DNA of 64,000 nucleotides from Arachidicoccus ginsenosidivorans (GTDB taxonomy: Bacteria; Bacteroidota; Bacteroidia; Chitinophagales; Chitinophagaceae). The stretch lies in assembly GCF_007971385.1 (NCBI RefSeq), contig NZ_CP042434.1:5022001-5086000 (forward strand). Reading direction: 5' to 3'. A program made the position numbers and the translations under genes. How positions within the stretch are numbered: the first letter of the stretch is position 1; the number at the start of each line of letters is the position of its first letter. This document shows, one piece after another, positions 1-10,119 of the stretch. The notes beneath the pieces are model-generated. The model searched no databases. It saw nothing but the letters and a program-made list of their open reading frames with translations, and was not told the origin of the DNA.

Positions 1-1310
1 GAAAATTCTAAACCGTCAATCGGACCGGAGAAGCCAACTACCTGTTCTTTGTAATCCCTACCTGGTAACTGTGCCTGGCCACCAAAGGTCGTGGAGGTAA
101 TAATCTTTCCACTAGCTGGCACATAATAACCTGCCCAGATATCGACATCTTTGCCTTTAAATTGACTACCGGGTAATATAAAAGTACCAGCCAGACGCGC
201 ATCTCTGTTATTGAATATATCAGACTCCTTATCATAATAAGCATAACCAGCTCCACTTTGTACTTTGAAAGGCGTGTATTTATTATCTAGTGTCTCATAT
301 TTAAGCGCCAGGTTAAGCGTGGGATTAATCCGGCCACCTTGCGCTTCCTCGGCAATGGCCCTGGGTTGATTATTAAGTGTCCAGCCTTCCACTGTTCCGC
401 TTTTTAATTTGAAGTTCTGTGCGAAAATTACCTCTGGATTATTGCTCTTGTCATAAAAAAGAGAAGCAAAGTTGTCTGCCAGATCATCTGGCTTTTTCAT
501 GTATAAGCTGTATTTGCCACTTTTTACCAGTGCTAAGGACGCGTTTCTGGATATCTGATAGTATTTATCGGCCTGAGAAGCGGGTATACCGATCTCACCG
601 CCAGGCAAAGTCACCCCTGGTGTGTTAACACCATATTTTGCAATAGAGGCAGCATATAATGCAGCTCTTGATTGCATGGCCAGACAAAGTCCTTTGGTGG
701 CACGGTCCTGTACAGTGGCATCATCTGGCAGATACTGCATAACTGTATCCAACTCAGCGAGCACAAAGTCGTAGACTTCGGCTTCTTTGTTTCTAGGTTG
801 CTGTAGATAGGAAGGATCCCCGTTATAATCGTAGGTTTTGGCCTCTGTCACAATGGGCACCCCGCCCATTCTTTTGGCCATCTCAAAATAATCGGCGGCC
901 CTTAAAAACCTGGCCTCAGCCACGAATCGTTGTTTATCGGCGTCATCCAGGGCCGTGGCACCACTGCAGCGTGCAATATAGATATTGATATTACGGATAT
1001 AATCATAATTCCAGAGATTCCACCAGTCATAAGGAAAATCCGTTTGCTGTGCGCGCCAGTAATTGCCTGCCTCTGAAGGAAAGGCTTCATCAAAATTGGT
1101 AAATTCTACCCAATTGGTGATGGTTTGCTGATCTACATACCCTTTATAAAGATCGGCCAAAGCTGAGAAAGCCAGCTCCTTGGAACCAAAAACCTGATCC
1201 GTCGTCAAAATAGAGGTCGGGTCATTGGTCAGAAAATCTTTGCTACAGCCACCAGCCAGCATCCCTATTCCGGTAGCGGCTGCAATAGCTATTATATATA
1301 TCTTTTTCAT
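1..1310 (-). CDS. SusD/RagB family outer-membrane lipoprotein, C-terminus cut by window edge
   Basis: This is the first 436 residues of a SusD-like glycan-binding lipoprotein, which caps its SusC partner at the cell surface and captures oligosaccharides. The reading frame is open from the ATG at 1310 to the window edge, so the C-terminal part is missing. The N-terminus is a lipoprotein signal peptide ending in the lipobox LAGGC, followed by the usual SusD N-terminal region (SKDFLTNDPTS) and a TPR-like helical part with RFVAEARFLRAADYFEMAKRMGGVPIV near residue 140. It begins 18 bases downstream of the SusC stop on the same strand, so the pair is one operon. A pectin-derived ligand is inferred from the nearby PL22 lyase. 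No frameshift was seen in this part. Confidence 0.93.
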   Translation of the reverse strand, partial: MKKIYIIAIAAATGIGMLAGGCSKDFLTNDPTSILTTDQVFGSKELAFSALADLYKGYVDQQTITNWVEFTNFDEAFPSEAGNYWRAQQTDFPYDWWNLWNYDYIRNINIYIARCSGATALDDADKQRFVAEARFLRAADYFEMAKRMGGVPIVTEAKTYDYNGDPSYLQQPRNKEAEVYDFVLAELDTVMQYLPDDATVQDRATKGLCLAMQSRAALYAASIAKYGVNTPGVTLPGGEIGIPASQADKYYQISRNASLALVKSGKYSLYMKKPDDLADNFASLFYDKSNNPEVIFAQNFKLKSGTVEGWTLNNQPRAIAEEAQGGRINPTLNLALKYETLDNKYTPFKVQSGAGYAYYDKESDIFNNRDARLAGTFILPGSQFKGKDVDIWAGYYVPASGKIITSTTFGGQAQLPGRDYKEQVVGFSGPIDGLEF

Positions 1311-1328
1311 AACGTTATTGTTTTTAAA

Positions 1329-4300
1329 TTAAAAGCTCAGGTTGATCCCAACATTTAAATATTTACTCTGGGGATAGGTCAGCCCGTTATTGTCATAGAT
1401 TTCTGCATCGATTCCATACTGATGCACATTGTCTATGGAGAACAGGTTGTTTGCATTGACATAGAACCGGGCTTTGCTGATTTTTAGTCTTTCCAGCAGC
1501 TCACTTGGAAGGGAATAGCCCAGTTCCAGTGTTCTGCAGCGGATGTATTTGATATTGGTTAGCCAGAAGCTAGAGGGCTTATTATAATTGCTCTGCCCAC
1601 TTTCATTAAAACGCATGGCAGGGTAATCTCCGGCTACCCATGGGCTGTTGACATCATAGATGTCCTCATGATGCCAATGGCTATCATAGAAGACTTCCTG
1701 TAAGGCTCCTCCATTTTGATAAGGCCAGCGCATTTCATAATCACGGACAAAGGAATATCCGGCCCCCATGGAGAAATCCATATGGAAATCAAAGCCGTTC
1801 CAGCTGGCGGCCAGATTCAAACCGCCATTGAAAATCGGATTACGGCCCCCACCCCAACCCAGTGGTCGGGTATCTTCTTTATTGATCACCCCATCGTTAT
1901 TAAAATCTTTATAGATCAAATCACCTGGCAAAAGCGTTGAATTGCCCTGACCGTCGATATTGACCGGATAGTTATTGATCTGATCCTGTGAGGTAAACTG
2001 ACCAATAACGGTATAACCCCAATCCAGATTTTGCGGACGGCCTTCCTGGCTATTATAGTACTGATCCAGGGAGTTGAAGAACCTGGGCTTATAGGTTGAA
2101 ACGGTATAGGTTCTTGCATAGGATAAATTAGCGCCAATGGAGAAATTGACTTTCCCTGCCTGACCATGATAGTTAATGGCACCCTCAAGTCCTTCTACTT
2201 TATCTTTATTATCCGGAAGATTTTCTTCCGGTAAGGTATAACCTAACTCACTGGGCAACAATACATCATATTTTGTTCCGGGAATATCTGATCTGACGCG
2301 TTTAAAATAGTCAAAGGAACCGGTCAGTTTATTGTGAAACAGGCCAAAATCCAGTCCTAAATCCAACATATGACTTTTGATCCAGGTAATGGTGGTAACG
2401 GGAAGTCCTCTGTATTTGGAACTAATAACGGCATTGCCATCCAGGATGGCGGGATTTCCGTCATTATAATCATAGGCTTCCAGATAGGAGAACTCATCGA
2501 TGGGTAGATTTCTGTCATCACCAGTCAATCCGTAGGAACCTCTTAATTTTAGTTCATTTAAGATATCTGGACTGATCAGTCTTTGAAAGAAAGGCTCCTG
2601 GGTAATACGCCATCCACCTGAGGCGAATGGGAATGTACCCCATTTATGCTCAGGAGAGAGTATATAAGAAGCGTCTCTTCTGCCAGCGACCTCCAGATAA
2701 TATTTATTATTGTAATTGTAACTAATACGGCCAACATATCCAATTTTAGAGGTCGTAATATCCCCGTCATCATAGGTATCCATGGTGGAAAAATAGATCA
2801 GGGGCAATACATTGGTCGTGGGTACGGCGTGAACCCAGTTATTCAGATCACGACGCTTGTTTCTCTCTGTTACGAAGGTGACGCCGATAGAGTGTTTACC
2901 AAAAGTATGGGCATAGTCCGCCTGCAATTGCACATCCGTAGAAGTGATCATTCTTTGCCTGCGTTCCCGCCAGGGATTGGAACTCCCCCTGTTACGTTAT
3001 AGGTACTGTCCTTTGGATCAAAAGTATAGGCATCATAGGTATACTCATGGTTATTGAGAAGTTCATTGGCATAATAATAACCGAATAAACCTTTTAATAC
3101 CAGCCCTTCTATGGGTGTTTTATATTCTGCATTCAGATTGGTCTGCAGTATACGCCACGTGTCCTGATATTTACCGGACAGCTTTGTATTTAATAAGCCC
3201 CAGTTTTCAGTGTTGTGCCCAATATCATTGAGGTAATCCGGATTGTCATTGGCAAATGGCCTTTCCCAGGGTGTATTGCGTAAAATGGCAAAACGGGCTT
3301 CCCAATAATCGTCCGTTCCAGGAACGCCTGGATTTTGCCTGTCTTCAATACGACCGTTGATGGAAGCGCCGATTTTGAGACGCTTGGTCACCTGGGCATC
3401 AATATTACTCTGAATATTGGTTCTGTTGAACTTGTATTCTCTACCTAAAACAGAGTTCTGAAACAAATTACTGGCAGATACATAATAATTGATTTTGTCT
3501 GAGCCGCCAGTAAAATTCAAATTGACATTATTCAAAGGTGAGTTCGGCTGGACTATAAAGTCATACCAGTCAAAGTTTTTATAACCGTCTTCAGTCCCCT
3601 GTTGGTATTTATCCAGTTCTTCTTGAGAAATCGGTGTTTTACCCTGGTTAACATCTGCTTCTACTTTGCTTTTTTGCCAATCATAGTTATTAACCGTTTT
3701 GGGAAAGCGTGTCCAGTTTTGCCAACCGGTGTAGGCGTTCAGATTGATTCTGTTGGCGCCTCCTAGCTTACCCCGCTTGGTGGTGACCAAAACAACCCCG
3801 TTTGCCGCTTCTACTCCATAGATGGCAGCAGAAGCGTCTTTCAATACGGAGATGCTCTCAATGTCATTGGGAGAGATATTATTGAACTGGCCTTCATCCT
3901 GCGGAATCCCGTCGATAATAAATAAGGCAGAACCCATGTTTCTGATAGAAACGCTGGCACTCGCACCCGGACGGCTGTCTGACATCCTAAACGAGACGCC
4001 TGGCAGTTTACCTGCAAGCATGGCGCTCACCGTGGATCCGTTATGGGTGTTTTCAAGATCCTTGCTGTTGACGGTGGCAATGGCAGAGGTGACATCCGAT
4101 TTTTTCTTATTCCCGTAGCCGATCACAATGACATCGTTTAGGCTGCTGTCAGCTGATTCTATCAACTGGATTTCCAGATTCTGGGTAGCGCCTAATGCCA
4201 GTCTTTGTTCAATATAACCGACGTAGGAAACATATAATGTATCTCCGGATTTGGCCCTTAGATTAAATGATCCATCCGCACCGGTCAAAGTGCCAGCTAC

Positions 4301-4522
4301 ACCACCTGTAGGTTTGAGTGAAACACCTTCCATGGGTTTGCCTAAAGTATTATAAACGTGGCCATGGTAATCGTGGAGTTCACTGCTTTGCACACCAGTT
4401 GTGTTATTGTCCTGTGCAAACAATGAACCAGTGAGGCTAAAGACAAGAATTAAACTGGCCAATAAAGGCAGCATATTTTTGGGTTTGAAAACCCGGTTTA
4501 TAAAAGTTATTTTATTTTGCAT
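1329..4522 (-). CDS. SusC/RagA family TonB-dependent receptor, one frameshift
   Basis: Outer-membrane importer partner of the SusD that follows it. The signal peptide (MQNKITFINRVFKPKN then a hydrophobic stretch ending SLFAQ) favours the start at 4522; the frame is open up to 4690. In order the protein has a carboxypeptidase-regulatory-like domain (HGHVYNTLGKPMEGVSLKP), a plug with IYGVEAANGVVLVTTKRG, and a beta-barrel ending in NVGINLSF. The frame breaks near 2955: upstream reads NAGKE then stop, downstream resumes RMITSTDVQLQADYAHTFGKH in another frame. One extra G in the GG of the local run gives NAGQRMITSTD, the normal SusC sequence. The two halves together have the usual length of about 1060 residues, so a sequencing error or a very recent mutation is likely. 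Confidence 0.9.
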
Positions 4523-4720
4523 ACAACCGGCGTTTGTCCAGGTTGCCGTATTCCTAAGTGAGGGGGAGTCATTGTCAGACCAGGTTTTTTGGTACCTCCA
4601 GGCATCGTCCCTTTTTTGCGCATTCTTCGCATTCATAAAAATAATTTTAGGATAGTTAATAGTGTTGTTGAAGTTGATAGGTGCATTCAATTGCTGCTAC
4701 AGTTGATTGATCAGTAGGTT

Positions 4721-4801
4721 GTTCCCGGTTAAAGGGAACGAACCTGATACATTAGCTAAATTGGCTAATGTCCAAAAGATTCATCTTGCAGAAGAATCTT
4801 T
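4721..4801 (-). promoter_or_regulatory. Three consecutive stem-loops upstream of SusC
   Basis: Three perfect inverted repeats follow each other within 81 bases: gttccc/gggaac (4721-4726 with 4734-4739), acattagc/gctaatgt (4749-4756 with 4764-4771) and aaagattc/gaatcttt (4775-4782 with 4794-4801). They lie in the probable 5' leader of the minus-strand susC transcript, 200 to 280 bases upstream of the preferred start. A role in mRNA folding or control is inference; no known riboswitch was recognised. Confidence 0.4.
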
Positions 4802-5034
4802 AAGCGATTCGTAATAGTCTACACAGCAGCGCTGAATGATTTTATTATCCATCATCTAAGATGCTGTTTAAAATTCCTCGAAGTAATTTTATCGCACCGC
4901 TGGTTGGCATAAACATCAACCAGGAGCCTTTGCCTAGAATTAGCTCAGCACTTCTATGCATTTTATCCATGATTTAAATTCAATTATTTTGATTTTTTGG
5001 CAGAAATAAGACAAACCGTCCCTTACCCTGCCTT

Positions 5035-5053
5035 AACGCAATCGTTTGCGTTT
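5035..5053. promoter_or_regulatory. LacI/GalR-type operator-like palindrome, copy 1
   Basis: The sequence aacgcaatcgtttgcgttt has symmetric arms (aacgcaa and ttgcgtt) around a short centre, the usual form of a LacI/GalR-family site. It shares the core aatcgtttgc with the second copy at 5348-5364. It sits about 510 bases upstream of the preferred susC start. No LacI-family gene is in the window, so the regulator would be encoded elsewhere. Confidence 0.45.
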
Positions 5054-5347
5054 TTAAGCGTGGGAAAACCAGTTCTATGCTGGTTTAAGTACGTCCATAA
5101 AATTTCTGCCTGGTGGCAGGGCTTCTGCTACCAGTATGGCATTTAGGAAAGAAGAGCAAACAAAGGTTTGTGCCTCTAATTCTAGTGTAGTGAGTAGATG
5201 TTTATTTTATAAGTGTTTAGGATTCATCACCAATCCAATTACATTCCTTACAAAAGATTTGCAAAACAAACATGAGGTTTTGCGGCAGGTTTACCAGACT
5301 TGCATCTTATTATATGTCAGTAATTTAAATCTAATAATGAATTTATA

Positions 5348-5364
5348 GCGTAATCGTTTGCATT
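5348..5364. promoter_or_regulatory. LacI/GalR-type operator-like palindrome, copy 2
   Basis: The sequence gcgtaatcgtttgcatt repeats the core aatcgtttgc of the copy at 5035-5053, about 310 bases away. The palindrome is less perfect here. Two copies of one operator between a transport operon and its enzyme gene fits repression by DNA looping or control of a second promoter; this is inference. Confidence 0.35.
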
Positions 5365-6144
5365 AATAGGTTTTAAAAATACGGTTAAGTGTCAGCCGTT
5401 TTATAAAAAATTCAGGTGTTCTAAAATCAATTATACCTCCTTTTAGTTAATTTAAAAGGTTTCTACTTAGGTTATGTAAGTAAAAGCTTTCATTTTTATT
5501 TAGATTGAACGGTTCCACACTATGTCATAAGAAAACCTGTAGCAGGATTTGAATTCCATAGGTGGTGTCGTTTTGTTAATTTGAGATTACAATTTAATAT
5601 GCTTTTGACAGTCTTTTGGCTTTTTCGCCCTTGATTAAACAAGTATTTGTTGTTTATTTGACATTCATTAACAAGGTTATGGCTTCAAATCTTAAATAAA
5701 GACAAATCAATCAATGGGTTAATAACAGGGAAGTCCAAAATGCGAATTTGGATCTGGTTTAAAAAATTGCTTTGGTCAGGGTGTAATTATTGAATTCTAA
5801 GAATAAGTTTCTGCATATCCATATTTTGATGTTTTATGTAGTCCCGTGGATATTCCACCGTGTTATCGGATTTTGCTTTGGAGGATTAACCCTCCACTCC
5901 AGAAAAATATAAACACGTAGTGAGGTTAATGTGGTGTCGTAATGCCGAGAAGGATGCATAACGGATATGAAACAATGATTAGAAGAAGCGTGTAAAGATT
6001 AAAATTTGGTTTTTAAATAAAGGTAAAGAATAGACTGTGGCATTTTTTGCTGAAGTGATTGACCTTGACCTGGCCTGCATTTCAAAAATCTTGCAATCCA
6101 GCAATCCATGCCAAGCATGGAAAAACAGCTATAATTTTAAATTA

Positions 6145-6183
6145 AGTGATCCCTTAATAATCTAAATTATTCAGGGATTACTT
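6145..6183 (-). terminator. Possible terminator downstream of the PL22 lyase
   Basis: The arms agtgatccct and agggattact pair over 10 bases with one wobble, around an AT-rich loop. The hairpin lies about 230 bases beyond the lyase stop on its strand. The following tract is AT-rich rather than a clean U-run, so this is only a weak call. Confidence 0.3.
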
Positions 6184-6408
6184 TTATTATCAGCCTATTT
6201 AAAATTAGCAAAGTTGGATTTATTGGCATTAAAGCTACGCCATATCACGGTGGTCAGGACTACAAGTATTTGTCAGACTCCACCTTGACCCGGTAATACC
6301 GGTTATTAGCGATTTTGATGTATTCAGGTACTACATATTTCCATATCGAAATCTTGCTAAAGAAGATAGTGGTTCAATCAATCGCCCACGTTAAAAGAGT
6401 TGTATTTT

Positions 6409-7668
6409 CTATTTGGCTATTTTGACTTCATACATATCGGTGTGTCCTTCAAAATTTGCCCTGAATATAATCCATTTGCCATCAGGTGAAAAATGAACAT
6501 TCGGTTCTAACTTATAATCATGTTCGTTTAGATCCACGAGTTTTTCTGATGAAAAGTGATCGCCTTCAGGTGTAAAATAATAGAGCCATTTGCCGTCAGG
6601 GGCATTTGCCACCGAACGCCGGGCACCGCCATCCCCTGCAAAATGAGTTTGATCCCAACTACTGGTGTAGTGCACAGACCACTCATTTCTGGTGAGATGA
6701 TACTTAACTTCCTTTCCTGTTGCCAGTTCGGTTCCATCCACATAAAAATCTTTGCCTCTGGGCAATTGTAAATCATACCAGATATATTTACCATCTGAAC
6801 TAAACCATTCATGTCCTGCAATTTCCATATCCATGGTACGTTTATGGATTAGACGAGGCGTATCTCTTTTAATGACATTTATCGTCCAGATCCTATCCAC
6901 CTTGTGCCAAGGACCTTCATGGCAAAACATGAGTAAATCGGGATCGGTTGGAGAAAACTGCACATGGTTCAGCCAGGCGCTATCTGTAAATATTTTGCTG
7001 AGTTTACCGGTTTGGATATTTATCGTAAATAATGTCCTAGGTAATCTGGCCTCATATATCCGGTTAAAATACGATCCTTTTTGTGGATATTTTCTAGAAA
7101 TTTCTTTCTCTGCGGGTGTGGCATACGCACCGGCCAGTAATTTACCATTTGCATTCACGGTGGTAATATTTGCCTTAAAATCATCCGGAAAAACAAAAAC
7201 CAGTTTTAGTTTGCCCGTATTGACATTTACCCCAAAAACGCTGTCTTTTATCTGAAAATAAGCTTCATGATTGAGCCTGCTGACGATTTCTCCTGCCATA
7301 CTATTGGCTTTATGCGTTAGTTGGCGAGATTTTCCCGTTTTAAGGTCATAGGTATAAATTTGATTATTGTATGGATTTTGCTTTGGATGATATACATAAC
7401 CATCTGCTCCAAAACTGGTATCCCTAGGAATAATATCACTGCCATAATACACCATTTTGCCATCCACAAATGGATTATTATGAAAATAAAAACTGCGGTG
7501 ATTGCCTGGCGTATTTATTAATCGCCTTACCAGATGACCGGTGGCTTTATCAATCCATGCGTCCGGCATTTTTCCTTTTCCAGTTTCAAGCACAGGTTGT
7601 GCTTGCAATAGCGTAAAACCCTGAAAGAGCGAAAGGCAGCCCAGTAGTAAAATCTGTTTTGTTTTCAT
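6409..7668 (-). CDS. Oligogalacturonate lyase, polysaccharide lyase family 22
   Basis: Predicted secreted PL22 enzyme that cleaves short oligogalacturonides from pectin by beta-elimination. The N-terminus is a signal peptide (MKTKQILLLGCLSLFQGFTLLQA then Q). The body is a seven-bladed beta-propeller type with family hallmarks: HNNPFVDGKMVYYGSD near residue 63, FSPTDPDLLMFCHEGPWHKVDR around residues 238-258, GHEWFSSDGKYIWYD, and a C-terminal EPNVHFSPDGKWIIFRAN. The His-rich segments match the metal-binding region known in this family. The 419 residues are a normal full length. It points the same way as the SusCD operon, 1.9 kb upstream of it, with LacI-type sites between, so the locus probably handles homogalacturonan fragments. 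The family assignment is firm; the substrate link of the SusCD is inferred. Confidence 0.9.
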   Translation of the reverse strand: MKTKQILLLGCLSLFQGFTLLQAQPVLETGKGKMPDAWIDKATGHLVRRLINTPGNHRSFYFHNNPFVDGKMVYYGSDIIPRDTSFGADGYVYHPKQNPYNNQIYTYDLKTGKSRQLTHKANSMAGEIVSRLNHEAYFQIKDSVFGVNVNTGKLKLVFVFPDDFKANITTVNANGKLLAGAYATPAEKEISRKYPQKGSYFNRIYEARLPRTLFTINIQTGKLSKIFTDSAWLNHVQFSPTDPDLLMFCHEGPWHKVDRIWTINVIKRDTPRLIHKRTMDMEIAGHEWFSSDGKYIWYDLQLPRGKDFYVDGTELATGKEVKYHLTRNEWSVHYTSSWDQTHFAGDGGARRSVANAPDGKWLYYFTPEGDHFSSEKLVDLNEHDYKLEPNVHFSPDGKWIIFRANFEGHTDMYEVKIAK

Positions 7669-8163
7669 GAAAATAATTTGATGTTTGTAAGCTTATATAC
7701 CTTTTGTGTTTCAAACCAAATATTATTTCTATTACTATCCCTTACAAATAAGGGAAGGTGTCTTTTTAATACTTTCACAAAGCTTTGGCCATTGCGGTAT
7801 GGCTCCAGGCTCCTACCACCCACTGTACCTATACTGCCAAATCAAAATGCCTTATATTGGCCTATTGCTAGCCGGTAGTGCACACGCTCTTGTAATAATA
7901 CATGCCTCGAGTCAAAAATGTTTTCCTTTTCAAATTTACTATTGTCCGTTTGTTTAACCATCCTGTACTGTGCTGGTCAAGTTTTTTTTCTTAGTTCTAG
8001 TTTGGGGGTCTCCCCTGCCATGGCAGCAAATCCTTTTATAAAAGCTTAAGTTATGGCCTGGGACCTTATTACTAGGTAATCCCTATTGCCTCAATTAAAG
8101 AAACCTGCTAATCTTTCAAGCATTCCCTTTGATTGTTTCTAACTATATTCAGGTTTTGTATTC
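7669..8163. other. Intergenic region upstream of the PL22 lyase
   Basis: About 500 bases with no convincing gene; the short plus-strand frames here have no recognisable features. It should contain the promoter of the minus-strand lyase and the 3' end of the metallophosphoesterase unit. I saw no clear operator or hairpin. Confidence 0.5.
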
Positions 8164-8928
8164 TTATAAATTTATGGATAAGGGTTTACGGTTGACAACT
8201 TTATATTCATTGTCCACGGCGGCACCATTACTGAAAAGAACGCTCCTTGTATTGGTAATTCTAACCATTCTAATACCATAATTATCGCATCCGGTTCTGT
8301 TGGCTGTGACACTTTCATGTATATGTCCGAAAGCAAATAATTTTAGCTTTTTAAGCCTTTTTTGCATAACTTCCAGTGTTTTTTTACAACCTCGGTGCAG
8401 ATCTTCCTTTGGCTGGGCATACTCTTGAGGGATGAGATCCATATAACCATAAGCTGGGCCATGAGACAGGAGTATTTCTACCGCAGAGGGTATTTTCGCT
8501 AAATGCTTGGTCATTTGTTGCTCATTTGCATTGAAAGCCCATCTTTCAGGATGGAACTTCGGACTCCAAGGCATGCCATGAATCGTGAGTCCTTCCCAAA
8601 CGTAGGTTTCATCTTCAAGATATTTAATGTCCGGGTATTGATTAATATTAGCCATAACTGCATGCCATTTGTCGCGATGCAGTTCTCTTGCTACGCTGTC
8701 CGTATTGAATTCAGGAGGAAGTGTCCTGGATAATGGAATGTCATGGTTGCCAGCAATAAATACTTTTTTCCTTGCCGGCTGCTTATGTAGCCATTCAATA
8801 AACCGAATCATATCTGCCAGGTTCGTCCTGCCTGGCCCATAGTCTCCTGTAGCAATTAGGAGGTCAGATGCTGGAATTTGTAATTCATCCTGTTTGCCGT
8901 GAAGATCACTTATATGGGTTATAATCAT
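8164..8928 (-). CDS. Calcineurin-like metallophosphoesterase (MPPED-type)
   Basis: Cytoplasmic dinuclear-metal phosphoesterase of unknown substrate. All signature motifs are present: D8-x-H10 in SDLHG, G28-D29, G60-N61-H62-D63, the histidine in LLSHGPAYGYMD and the final GHIH. The single compact domain of 254 residues, with no signal peptide, resembles the MPPED1/2-like group that acts on phosphodiesters, though the substrate cannot be read from sequence. Its start codon overlaps the stop of the upstream small gene by four bases (ATGA), so the two are translationally coupled. No link to the neighbouring carbohydrate loci is evident. Confidence 0.88.
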   Translation of the reverse strand: MIITHISDLHGKQDELQIPASDLLIATGDYGPGRTNLADMIRFIEWLHKQPARKKVFIAGNHDIPLSRTLPPEFNTDSVARELHRDKWHAVMANINQYPDIKYLEDETYVWEGLTIHGMPWSPKFHPERWAFNANEQQMTKHLAKIPSAVEILLSHGPAYGYMDLIPQEYAQPKEDLHRGCKKTLEVMQKRLKKLKLFAFGHIHESVTANRTGCDNYGIRMVRITNTRSVLFSNGAAVDNEYKVVNRKPLSINL

Positions 8929-9326
8929 TTAATCAATTTTGTGAGTGCATAATTTATGGCATCTTCCATAGCCTCGACAGGGGTTTTGAAATTGTCGTTA
9001 GCCTCCATAGGTATGTAATTTTTTATGTTTGTCTGGTTTATCTCCCAGTAATACACTCCAATAATATGGGGTATTTCAATATGGTAATGAAAATTTATCC
9101 ATATCCATTTAATCGCCATTTGCAATGTAGGTCTTGGAATAAAGCCATCCTCTAATCCTGAATTTTTAAGCGCATAGTTTTCATAGGTAACCGGATCTCC
9201 ATTTTCGTTATACAGGATAGCGAAGGTACCCACTGCCGGTATTTGAGTAAATCCCTTTCTTACAAGTTTCTGGGCCAGTTTAAAACTGACATAATCTTCT
9301 TCAATATTGTTATTTAGCATTTTCAT
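8925..9326 (-). CDS. Conserved small hypothetical protein
   Basis: A 133-residue protein with no signal peptide or membrane segment. The pattern EDYVSFKLAQKLVRKGF ... PTLQMAIKWIWINFHYHIEI resembles a family of short uncharacterised proteins that is common in Bacteroidota chromosomes and phages; no function is known to me. It ends in a four-base overlap with the metallophosphoesterase gene, which supports it being real and co-expressed. There is no Shine-Dalgarno sequence ahead of the start, as is normal in this phylum. Confidence 0.65.
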   Translation of the reverse strand: MKMLNNNIEEDYVSFKLAQKLVRKGFTQIPAVGTFAILYNENGDPVTYENYALKNSGLEDGFIPRPTLQMAIKWIWINFHYHIEIPHIIGVYYWEINQTNIKNYIPMEANDNFKTPVEAMEDAINYALTKLIK

Positions 9327-9567
9327 AAAATGGTTTTTTATTTTTTAGGCTAACAAAGTTGTGAACAATTAATATTCCTGCTGCCCATATACATACAAGG
9401 CAACTCATTGTAAAGCCATTTAATTTCCTCATCATGGTATACTGGAAAGTTATGAAACGGCCAGTATTAAGGGTCCCTAGCAAAAAGGAGATCATATCTT
9501 TTTTGATTTCCCAGGCATATTTTATGCAGCAGCCTAAGCCATATTGTCTTTTTGAAATAAGTGTCAT
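9310..9567 (-). CDS. Doubtful small membrane-protein ORF
   Basis: An 85-codon frame that overlaps the start of the next gene by 17 bases. It encodes one plausible transmembrane segment (GFTMSCLVCIWAAGILIV), but otherwise nothing recognisable. Its position at the head of a two-gene operon is the only support. It could equally be untranslated leader. Confidence 0.25.
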   Translation of the reverse strand: MTLISKRQYGLGCCIKYAWEIKKDMISFLLGTLNTGRFITFQYTMMRKLNGFTMSCLVCIWAAGILIVHNFVSLKNKKPFYENAK

Positions 9568-10119
9568 ATTTGAAACATATTTAAATTAAACTAATACTCC
9601 CCTAAAAGGTTAAGTCAGAAAGGTTGATAATTTTTATTTTATCAATTTTCTGAGCGGACATTTATTTAAGCGCAATCGCATTCCAAATCCAGGAAATTTT
9701 TAATCATGGCCAGCAATAAAATTGATTGTTGGTACAAAAATATGGATAATTTATTAGCTAGGGGGTAATTTTTGGTCGTTTATTTAATGAAATGGAGTTC
9801 CAGAACAAAGTTTAATTGTACTGATTATTTATCATCAAAATTTAAAATCTCAAATTAATTGAGCCAATAATGAAGAATAAAACATTCAAAATTTAGGCTG
9901 TTTGGGTTGTTATTCCTTAACATTATTTTATAATCATTAAGTAAAATTTTATTTAAATATAATTATAAATGCTTGAAATATAATAATTATTTGCCCAAAA
10001 TGTTCATTATTTATATTTATTTTCAACATTTTTAAAATTCTTTTTATTTTTTATAAAAAGAAACCATTAACTTTAACCTACCATTATTAATTAATTTGTT
10101 AACAATAAAGCCTGGTATT
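9568..10119. other. AT-rich divergent promoter region
   Basis: About 550 very AT-rich bases separate the minus-strand unit from the plus-strand ROK gene. It presumably holds promoters in both directions. I could not find a convincing palindrome for the ROK regulator itself. Confidence 0.45.

Larger units (their letters stand above)
4802..6408. other. Long gene-free region between SusCD and the PL22 lyase
   Basis: About 1.6 kb of AT-rich DNA without a convincing gene. A 70-codon frame at 5136-5348 has no recognisable similarity and spans the space between the two operator-like sites, so I do not call it. The region should carry the promoter of the minus-strand susCD operon and the 3' end of the lyase transcript; the two palindromes and a hairpin are listed separately. 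Confidence 0.5.

Noticed and set aside
2948..2951. Overlapping ATGA suggesting two coupled genes for the split SusC
   Set aside because: The two parts together make one normal SusC, and the second part starts within the barrel without a signal peptide, so it is one gene with a frame break.
5136..5348. A 70-codon plus-strand frame in the long gap near the PL22 lyase
   Set aside because: No recognisable motif, isolated position, and AT-rich composition like the surrounding non-coding DNA.
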